From an uncultured Bacillota bacterium (GTDB lineage: Bacteria > Bacillota_I > Bacilli_A > Erysipelotrichales > Erysipelotrichaceae), in the NCBI GenBank assembly GCA_900321955.1, contig ONXX01000014.1:1-17279 (forward strand): DNA of 17,279 nucleotides, in the 5' to 3' direction. This document shows, in pieces, positions 1 through 5,875 of this stretch. The notes beneath the pieces were generated by a model. That model saw nothing but the letters and a program-made list of their open reading frames with translations, did no database searches and was not told the DNA's origin. The translations under genes were made by a program, and so were the position numbers. Within the stretch, counting starts at the first letter, position 1. Every line of letters starts with the position of its first letter.

Positions 1-1
1 C

Positions 2-34
2 ATCACGATCAATGATGATGCCTATAAAAACTAG
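2..34 (+). CDS. 3' end of an upstream gene (partial)
   Basis: A frame open from the window edge ends at a TAG (32-34), giving the tail ITINDDAYKN. The stop is followed by a GGGAGA ribosome site and the ATG of the permease nine bases later. The permease-ATPase junction at 1658-1672 has nearly the same form (AAC TAG, a GGAGA-type site, then ATG), which supports this frame as the real end of a preceding operon gene. A second frame, closing at TGA 45-47 and overlapping the ATG, is also open, so the choice is not certain. Nothing can be said about function; a paralogous permease or a partner of the ABC system is a guess. Confidence 0.45.
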   Translation: MTINDDAYKN

Positions 35-43
35 GGAGAAACT

Positions 44-1660
44 ATGAATTTTATCAATAGAGCTTTCAAGAATGTCACGAGAAGGCCGTCAAAGTCGATC
101 CTTCTGACACTGACATTCTTTCTGATCGGCAATCTGGTCATTATCGGTCTGGGCGTTTCCTCTGCTTCGGAGTCCGCCAAGACTCTGACCCGCCAGAAGA
201 TGCGGGCGGTCGTGACGTATGCCGTTGACTACAATAAGGTCTATCAGTATGTGGAGACGCTGACCGATCAGGATGAGATCGAAGATTTTTACCGCAATTA
301 TCCGCGTGTCAAGGTCGCCGATGTGGCTGAATTCCTGGCGGATCCCCGCGTAAGGATGGCCAACTCGATCTCCAACAACATGTGGTATACCGATTCCGAG
401 AATTCCGTCGATTTTGTTCATCTGAACAACAGCCGTGAACAGAATATGGAAGAAAACGGCGGTCAGACCTGTTATTATGATGATACGGGTGCGATGATCT
501 GTGAAACTTATAAGGAGCCGGTCTTCTTCATCAAGTCCAATATGTATCCGGGCATGATCGAATTTGAAGACGGTGATTATCGGATCACTTCCGGTCGTTT
601 CTATAATCAGAAGGAGATCGATGAGGCAGCTTTTGTCTGCCTGATCTCGGAGAATCTGGCGCAGACCAACGGGCTGGGTGTAGGCGACATCTTACATCTG
701 GCAACCGGTTTTCTTAACAATTATCAGAAAAGAAGCGGCATCACTGAGGAAGACCTCAATGCGGATTTCGAGATCATCGGTATCTTCGCCCACAATTCAC
801 CTTTAACGCCGGACATGTCCAATTACGACTATGCCTCTCCGTATGAGAATCCTGACAACATGATTTTCATGCCTTCCACTTCGGCCTATGCGGCGCAGAT
901 GCCGATCAACCAGAAAAACTTTGATTACTATGCCTCGCAGAATCCGGATGATGAATTCTACGCCAATCCGGACAACCGTCCGAGCATGGAAAACATGGAA
1001 CGGAATATGGCCATCGAGAACGTCACACTGCTGCTGGATGACCCTTTGCATGTCGAAGACTTTGTCGAAGACTATCAGAAGTCACTGTCACAGTTTACTT
1101 CTCTGGATGCCAACAACGAAGAATTCAAGCGTCTGGCCAAACCGCTGGATACTTTGAGCATGTATGCCAACTTCATCGTCTGGCTGGTGGTCATCAATGC
1201 GATCGTCATCATTTCCCTGGTCACCGCTTTGACGCTGAAGACCAGAGAGTATGAGATCGGTGTTCTTTTATCGATCGGTGCTTCGAAATTAAAAGTTATC
1301 CTGCAGTTCTTCATTGAGCTGGCGATCGTTGCGGTGCTTGGATTTACCTTATCGGTCATTTCCGGTTCTTTGATCGCCAAGCGGATCGGCAATACGGTCC
1401 TGGAAGCCCAGATCGCATCCAGTGACGTCAGCGAGGAAGAGGAAATCTTTACCGGCAATTATCTGGATCCGTGGAATACGGATTACACGACGGAGATCTC
1501 TTTGGACGATCTGATCTCGGAATATGAAGTGAAGATCTCGCCTTTGATCATTGCGGAGATCTTTGTATTGGGTCTTGGCATCGTTATGATCTCGGTCATC
1601 ATTCCGTCTTTCATGATCATGCGCTACAATCCGAAGAAGATCCTGATGAATACGAACTAG
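44..1660 (+). CDS. FtsX/MacB-type ABC transporter permease
   Basis: This is the membrane subunit of an ABC system of the MacB/LolCE/FtsX type, which usually exports peptides, lipids or drugs, or transmits mechanical signals, rather than importing. The 538-residue protein has TM1 at about 19-40, a large extracytoplasmic domain (about 41-375), TM2 (about 376-398), a cytoplasmic coupling segment with EIGVLLSIGAS (404-413), TM3 (about 417-446), a second external segment of about 50 residues rich in Asp/Glu, and TM4 (about 500-525). The tail RYNPKKIL is typical of the family. Two cysteines (143 and 153) sit close together in the external domain and could form a disulfide. The start has a GGGAGA site at 34-39. 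The ATPase follows nine bases after the stop, so the two are surely co-translated. Substrate unknown. Confidence 0.88.
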   Translation: MNFINRAFKNVTRRPSKSILLTLTFFLIGNLVIIGLGVSSASESAKTLTRQKMRAVVTYAVDYNKVYQYVETLTDQDEIEDFYRNYPRVKVADVAEFLADPRVRMANSISNNMWYTDSENSVDFVHLNNSREQNMEENGGQTCYYDDTGAMICETYKEPVFFIKSNMYPGMIEFEDGDYRITSGRFYNQKEIDEAAFVCLISENLAQTNGLGVGDILHLATGFLNNYQKRSGITEEDLNADFEIIGIFAHNSPLTPDMSNYDYASPYENPDNMIFMPSTSAYAAQMPINQKNFDYYASQNPDDEFYANPDNRPSMENMERNMAIENVTLLLDDPLHVEDFVEDYQKSLSQFTSLDANNEEFKRLAKPLDTLSMYANFIVWLVVINAIVIISLVTALTLKTREYEIGVLLSIGASKLKVILQFFIELAIVAVLGFTLSVISGSLIAKRIGNTVLEAQIASSDVSEEEEIFTGNYLDPWNTDYTTEISLDDLISEYEVKISPLIIAEIFVLGLGIVMISVIIPSFMIMRYNPKKILMNTN

Positions 1661-1669
1661 GAGAGACTT

Positions 1670-2344
1670 ATGTCAGATATATTACGACTTGAAAATATCA
1701 ATTATTCTTATATCGACGGCGGATACGAAAGACAGATCCTGAAAGATCTTTCCTACAGTTTCGAACAGGGACGTTTCTATACGATCCTGGGTCCTTCCGG
1801 TTCGGGCAAGACGACCCTTCTTTCGATCATTGCCGGATTGGATACGCCAAACAGCGGCGAGATCTATTTCAAAGACAAAAACATCAAGGAGATCGGTCTT
1901 CACAAATACAGAAGAAACGAGATCTCCATCGTCTTTCAGCAGTACAATCTGATCTCCTATCTGACGGCAGTGGAAAATGTCTTGCTGGCAATGTCGGAGA
2001 CCGACAATAAGCTGCCGAAAGACAGAAAGAATGTCGCCTATAATCTGCTGGAACGTTTCGGTATCGTCTCTTCCAAGGCGGATCGAATGGTAGGCCAGCT
2101 CTCCGGTGGTGAGCAGCAGCGTGTGGCGATCGCCAGATCCCTTGCCAGCAATGTCGATCTGATCTTCGCCGACGAGCCGACCGGCAACCTGGATACGGCT
2201 ACGGAAAAAGAGATCATTTCCATCTTCAAGGAACTGTCCCATGAATTCGGCAAGACGATCATCGTGGTTACCCACTCCGATACCGTCTCGGCGATGTCCG
2301 ACCAGAGAGTTTTATTAAAGGACGGCAAACTGAATCAGCTGTGA
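1670..2344 (+). CDS. ABC transporter ATPase, LolD/MacB family
   Basis: This is the cytoplasmic ATP-hydrolysing partner of the permease just upstream. The 224 residues match the normal length of this family. Walker A is GPSGSGKTT at 41-49, the Q-loop is near 90-91, the signature LSGGEQQ is at 144-150, Walker B with catalytic Glu is FADEP at 166-170 followed by TGNLD, and the switch His is at 202 (VTHS). All key residues are present, so it should be active. The TGNLD form and short length place it in the group that pairs with FtsX-like permeases. The start at ATG 1670 has an AGGAGA site overlapping the permease stop. A hairpin terminator follows directly, so this is the last gene of its operon. 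Confidence 0.93.
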   Translation: MSDILRLENINYSYIDGGYERQILKDLSYSFEQGRFYTILGPSGSGKTTLLSIIAGLDTPNSGEIYFKDKNIKEIGLHKYRRNEISIVFQQYNLISYLTAVENVLLAMSETDNKLPKDRKNVAYNLLERFGIVSSKADRMVGQLSGGEQQRVAIARSLASNVDLIFADEPTGNLDTATEKEIISIFKELSHEFGKTIIVVTHSDTVSAMSDQRVLLKDGKLNQL

Positions 2345-2352
2345 TTTCAAAT

Positions 2353-2377
2353 AAGAGAGAGGATTTTCCTCTCTTTT
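2353..2377 (+). terminator. Intrinsic terminator after the ABC operon
   Basis: The arms 2353-2363 and 2367-2377 pair over 11 positions (one G-U) around a TTT loop. The right arm ends in TTTT. It lies nine bases after the ATPase stop. The stem is A/T rich at its base, so strength may be moderate. Confidence 0.75.
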
Positions 2378-2380
2378 CTG

Positions 2381-2386
2381 TATAAT
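2381..2386 (+). promoter_or_regulatory. Putative -10 element for guaD
   Basis: A perfect TATAAT lies just after the terminator of the previous operon and 23 bases before the guaD ATG. Transcription would begin near 2393, leaving only the ribosome site AAAGGAG (2394-2400) and nine further bases as leader. No good -35 hexamer is seen at 16-18 bases upstream, where the terminator stem lies. Confidence 0.45.
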
Positions 2387-2409
2387 TGAGTAAAAAGGAG
2401 ACTAACCCT

Positions 2410-3635
2410 ATGGTCCGTATCTACAAAGGCAACATCATCTCTTCCGCATCCTATGAGGAATTAAAGGTCCTTCCCGATGCCTATATCGTGGTCAGGGACG
2501 GTTTCATTGAAGAAGTTTCGGAAGCCTTGCCTGAAAAGTATAAAGATGAAGCAGTCGTCGACTATGGAAAACGGCTGATCATTCCGGCTTTCAGTGATCT
2601 GCATATGCATGCCCCGCAATACACCCAGCGCGGTATCGGCATGGATTGCCTGTTGTTTGACTGGCTCAACGAATACACCTTCCCTCAGGAATCCAACTAT
2701 AAGGATCAAGGCTATGCCAAAAGTGTCTATGCCAGACTGGTGAGAGAATTCTTACGGCAGGGCAGCTTCCATCTGTCCTTATTTACGACGCTTCATTACG
2801 ATGCCTGTGATATTTTATTTAAGATGCTGGACAAGGCAGGTCTTTATGCCTATACGGGTCTGGTCAATATGGATCAGAATTCGCCGGACTACTATGTCGA
2901 TGATACGGATGCTTCCTTAGCCAAAACGGAACGCTTTATCAGGGAACATCAGTACAGCGAAAGGGTAAAACCGATCCTGACGCCGCGTTTTGCGCCCAGA
3001 CTCACCTGGCGGAATCCAGAGCAGAGGCAGCCTGGGCGAAAGAGCTTTTTCCGGAATTTGGTTCGGATGGCCAGATCTATGAAAGCTGCGGGCTCTTGCA
3101 AGGCAAGGGTCCCAAGATCTTTGCCCATGTCATCTTCCCAAGTGAAGTCGAGGAAAGGATCTTAAAGGAATATGACGGTATTTCCGTCCACTGTCCGGAT
3201 GCGACTTCCAACATCACGGCCGGAATCATGCCGGCTTCGGCCATGCATGAAAAGGGCCTGAAGATCGCCTTAGGGTCCGATGTGGGCGGCGGTCATTTCT
3301 TAGGCATCTACCGTCAGGTGGCCAGAGCTGCCCAGATCTCCAAGATGAAGGAATTCTATGAAGAAGACTACCGGCGGATCAAACTGGCCAATGCCTTCTA
3401 TATGGCGACGGTGACCGGCGGTTCGATCTTCGATCGGGTCGGCAAACTCGAAAAGGGCTATCGTTTCAATGCCTTAATCATCGACAACATGCTGGATGAA
3501 GAATATGTGACTTCGTTGCAGGATGCCCTGGAGCGCTTCTGCTACATCGGCGACGAGCGAAACATCTTTGAACGTTATATCGACGGCGTCAAGGTCGATC
3601 CGGAAGCGGTCTATCAGAAACTGATCAACATGTAA
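2410..3635 (+). pseudogene. guaD: Guanine deaminase, broken by an internal deletion
   Basis: Guanine deaminase turns guanine into xanthine and ammonia in purine salvage; it is a cytosolic zinc enzyme of the amidohydrolase superfamily. The N-terminal part (2410-2997) has the zinc motif HMH (residues 65 and 67) and ends at TPRFAP. In a different frame the rest runs 2997-3635: it opens with QTHLAES, the usual third zinc His motif, and continues through KELFPE, FAH, SVHCP, GI and the zinc Asp of GSDVGGGH. In known GuaD proteins about 22 residues separate PRFAP from QTHLSE; here they are absent and the frame changes, which fits a deletion of about 67 nt. The first frame stops at 3165, so the encoded product would lack half the active site. 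I chose ATG 2410 (MVRIYKG) because AAAGGAG precedes it; an upstream in-frame TTG at 2386 overlaps the -10 box. An assembly error is possible. Confidence 0.88.
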
Positions 3636-3642
3636 AACATTA

Positions 3643-3673
3643 AAAAGCCCGATCTGCTTCAGATCGGGCTTTT
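3643..3673. terminator. Bidirectional intrinsic terminator
   Basis: A perfect 14-bp stem (3643-3656 with 3660-3673) surrounds a three-base loop. The arms are flanked by A runs on the left and T runs on the right, so it can end transcription from both sides. It sits between the ends of guaD (plus) and the convergent gene at 3690-4283 (minus). Confidence 0.93.
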
Positions 3674-3689
3674 CTTATGGAATCTTCTA

Positions 3690-4283
3690 TTATTCTTTAG
3701 GTTCTTCTTCGACCGGGCTCTCAACCGGAGCTTCTGTCGGAGTTTCTGCAGGTGTTTCTTTTGGTTCCAAGGCTTTCTTAAGGTTTTCGACACCCTTTTC
3801 AGCGACTTTGATGGTCGTTGTTCTGGCCTTGTTGATGACTTCCTTGACTTCCGGCTTGTTGAAGTAATCATTTACTTTAGCGGAAATATCGCTTAAGAAG
3901 TCAGCTGTTTTCTTGTAAGCATCGGATTCTTTCAGCTTGTCGAATTCAGCCATGATGTCTTCACCGAGCTTGTCAAGTCTGTTGTCCTTGTTTGCTTTCT
4001 GGGTGAGTTCGTTGACTTTTCCTTTTGTGAAATCAACAGCTTCCATTGATTTAGCTTTTACTTTATCAAGGAATTCATCAAGTTTGTCATCTTCCTGAAC
4101 ATCATTGATAATGCTTCTGACCTTCTCTATAGAAGACTTAATAGCTTCTTCCGTCTTTTCAACAAGAGCTTTAGCTTTTTCTTTTCCGGCGTCATCTAAC
4201 TGATCGGCTTTGTCAGCGAGATCGTTTTCAAGTTCTTCAACCTGAGATTCCATTTCTTTTACAGTATCCTCAAATTTAGTCAT
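3690..4283 (-). CDS. Charged helical protein of unknown function
   Basis: I do not recognise this 197-residue protein as a named family. It has no signal peptide or membrane segment. It is almost wholly predicted helix: residues 1-60 are heptad-like and acidic/lysine rich, suiting a coiled coil, and about 60-170 look like amphipathic helices of the kind seen in apolipoprotein-like, phasin-like or LEA-like proteins. The last 27 residues or so are a disordered tail of Pro, Glu and Thr (PKETPAETP onward). The start is clear: AAAGGAGGT lies 8-17 bases upstream on the minus strand. It is transcribed divergently from the XpaC-like/AAA+ operon across 112 bases, so shared control is plausible. The shared terminator at 3643-3673 ends it. 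It could be a membrane-surface or scaffold protein; this is inference only. Confidence 0.85.
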   Translation of the reverse strand: MTKFEDTVKEMESQVEELENDLADKADQLDDAGKEKAKALVEKTEEAIKSSIEKVRSIINDVQEDDKLDEFLDKVKAKSMEAVDFTKGKVNELTQKANKDNRLDKLGEDIMAEFDKLKESDAYKKTADFLSDISAKVNDYFNKPEVKEVINKARTTTIKVAEKGVENLKKALEPKETPAETPTEAPVESPVEEEPKE

Positions 4284-4306
4284 ATCAGAATACCTCCTTT
4301 AAATCT

Positions 4307-4337
4307 ATTATATAAAAAAACGCAAAAACAATACCAA
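4307..4337 (-). promoter_or_regulatory. Putative promoter of the 3690-4283 gene
   Basis: On the minus strand a TATAAT box (4312 to 4307) and a TTGGTA box (4337 to 4332) are separated by 19 bases, slightly longer than ideal. The ribosome site of the gene follows within seven bases of the -10 box. Confidence 0.45.
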
Positions 4338-4350
4338 GTTTTAAAGAAAA

Positions 4351-4383
4351 TTAGCACTCCTTTGCCAATGATATAAATGCTAT
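4351..4383. promoter_or_regulatory. CIRCE-like half-site overlapping the AAA+ operon promoter
   Basis: TTAGCACTC at 4351-4359 is identical to the left arm of the CIRCE operator bound by the heat-shock repressor HrcA. The right arm GAGTGCTAA is not found nine bases on, where it should be. A poor match (6 of 9, AAATGCTAT) lies at 4375-4383 with a 15-base spacer and overlaps the -10 box. This may be a degenerate operator or chance. Confidence 0.25.
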
Positions 4384-4386
4384 AAT
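4378..4386 (+). promoter_or_regulatory. Extended -10 promoter of the XpaC-like/AAA+ operon
   Basis: TGC-TATAAT at 4378-4386 is a perfect extended -10 element. TTGCCA at 4362-4367 resembles a -35 box but is only 13 bases away, so the extended -10 probably suffices. Transcription would start near 4393-4396, on or just before the ATG at 4396. Confidence 0.6.
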
Positions 4387-4395
4387 TATTGTATT

Positions 4396-5364
4396 ATGAG
4401 AAGAAGAGGCGGAATAGGTATTTTTGGATTCATCATCATGATGACTTTACTGGACATGTTCTTTGAGAGCGGCGGTTTGATCATATTCGGACTGGTCATT
4501 CCGGGCATCGTGACGGCGTTTGTGTTCTACGCGCTGTTCAAGTTTGTCAGGTTCCTTTTTGGTGAAGATGACAGACGAAGAACATCGTACCGCAGAAGCT
4601 CCAATGTCTACAGAGACAAGTCCTCCAGTTATGTAAAGAATTCCAGAAACGCCCAGATTGATAAAGTACTATCCGAATACTTCAGGAACAATGTATCCCT
4701 GATCCTTTTTGATGATGTTTCGATTTCTGCCCAGAGCGGCAAGTATACGACAGTCGACAATCTCTACATCTCCTATAAGGGTGAAAAGATCTGTCAGCTG
4801 AAGGAATTCCGTGCCTATTATCCGGAAGCCTATAATAAGGTCATTTCTGCTTTGGCTGAACTGGCCAGACAGGGCGGCAGCGTAAAGAAGCAGGAAGAGG
4901 AAGAAAAGAAGAAACCGCAGGCGGAAAAGAAGAAGGAGAAGTTCTCGGATGCCGAGATGTTCATCGATCAGATCAATGAACTCAACTCCAACCTTTCCAA
5001 TGAGGAAGTCACCAACGGCTTATACCAGACCTGTGAACTGCTCAAACAGATCGATCTGGTCGACCGTGAAGACGGTACAGTCGATCCTAAGCTCAACAAG
5101 CTCTATCAGTACTATCTGCCGATTCTGACAGGTATTCTGGAAAACTACAAGCGTCTTTCCGATTCGGCGATCAAGGGTGACGAGTTCAAGAAGTGTGAGA
5201 CACAGCTCGTCAAGACGATCAAGCTGATCAACGAAGCACTCAAGACGATCTACAATTCACTCCATGAGAGTGACTATATGAATCTGAATGCAGATATCAA
5301 TACACTGCAGTCATTGCTGAAACAGGACGGATTAGTTGAACAGCCGTTCAAGGAGAACAAATAA
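4396..5364 (+). CDS. XpaC-like membrane protein, Halogen_Hydrol family
   Basis: The 322-residue protein has two N-terminal membrane segments (about 5-21 and 26-53) followed by an Arg-rich stretch, a cytoplasmic part, a Lys/Glu-rich linker (about 163-185) and a C-terminal helical domain (about 190-318). That domain has the marks of the XpaC / '5-bromo-4-chloroindolyl phosphate hydrolysis' family: YYLPILTGILENYKRL, then NEALKTIYNSL, and a close like DINTLQSLLKQDGL. The true activity of this family is not known; the name comes from an assay, and relatives often sit beside TelA toxic-anion-resistance genes. No TelA is here; an unknown protein and an AAA+ ATPase follow instead. There is no ribosome site before the ATG and the -10 box is ten bases away, so the mRNA is probably leaderless. 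It overlaps the next gene by one base (TAATG). Confidence 0.82.
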   Translation: MRRRGGIGIFGFIIMMTLLDMFFESGGLIIFGLVIPGIVTAFVFYALFKFVRFLFGEDDRRRTSYRRSSNVYRDKSSSYVKNSRNAQIDKVLSEYFRNNVSLILFDDVSISAQSGKYTTVDNLYISYKGEKICQLKEFRAYYPEAYNKVISALAELARQGGSVKKQEEEEKKKPQAEKKKEKFSDAEMFIDQINELNSNLSNEEVTNGLYQTCELLKQIDLVDREDGTVDPKLNKLYQYYLPILTGILENYKRLSDSAIKGDEFKKCETQLVKTIKLINEALKTIYNSLHESDYMNLNADINTLQSLLKQDGLVEQPFKENK

Positions 5365-5873
5365 TGTCTGAAAAGAAGATTGATATGTTCAAGCTGGTCG
5401 AGCAGGTCGAAAAGCAGAAAAAGATGGACATCGACGACATTTTCTCTAATTTGGATTCTGTGAAGAATGAGGAAATCAAGGTCGAGGAAGTCAAAGCCCA
5501 CGAATATACCAGCGTTGCCGATCCGGCGGCGATCTCAAGACCGCGCATCCCTGACAAGATCGGTCAGTACCAGACCAGATTTGAATGCTTCAAGGCCATC
5601 GTCGAACATGTTTACTATGGAACGACGAATGTCAACGCTTATGTGGAAGGGCATAAGGATGCTTTGGAAAAGTATTATAGTGATGCCTATCAGAATTCCA
5701 AAGACCTCTATGTCATTGAAGCCAGAGTCAACGATGAGATCAACCGTTTCAACTCCAACGGCGTCTATGAGAAGGGTTACTATGACGGACTGGCATATGT
5801 CCTCAAGGCCTTGAAGAGGTCAAAGGAACTGCTGATGTCCAGGATCAATAAAGAAATAATCGACCGGATGTAA
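5364..5873 (+). CDS. 169-residue protein of unknown family in the AAA+ operon
   Basis: I do not recognise this protein. It has no signal peptide, membrane segment or cysteine pair. Residues 1-50 are charged and probably flexible, with a short Pro-rich stretch (about 58-64), followed by a mostly helical, Tyr-rich domain (about 68-169) containing EHVYYGTTNVNAYVEGHKDA and YEKGYYDGLAYVLKAL. The start at ATG 5364 overlaps the stop of the XpaC-like gene by one base and has AAGGAG at 5350-5355, so it is firmly placed. The AAA+ gene begins two bases after its stop. By position it may be an adaptor linking the membrane protein to the ATPase; that is inference from gene order only. Confidence 0.88.
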   Translation: MSEKKIDMFKLVEQVEKQKKMDIDDIFSNLDSVKNEEIKVEEVKAHEYTSVADPAAISRPRIPDKIGQYQTRFECFKAIVEHVYYGTTNVNAYVEGHKDALEKYYSDAYQNSKDLYVIEARVNDEINRFNSNGVYEKGYYDGLAYVLKALKRSKELLMSRINKEIIDRM

Positions 5874-5875
5874 AT

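Noticed and set aside
2386..2409. Upstream TTG start for guaD
   Set aside because: It overlaps the TATAAT box and has no ribosome site, while ATG 2410 follows AAAGGAG and matches where family proteins begin.
2997..3165. Programmed ribosomal frameshift joining the two halves of guaD
   Set aside because: About 22 conserved residues are absent at the junction, so a change of frame alone would not restore the protein; no slippery heptamer or pause structure is evident.
4351..4377. Complete CIRCE operator
   Set aside because: Only the left arm is exact. The bases nine positions later (TGATATAAA) do not match GAGTGCTAA, so I list only a half-site.
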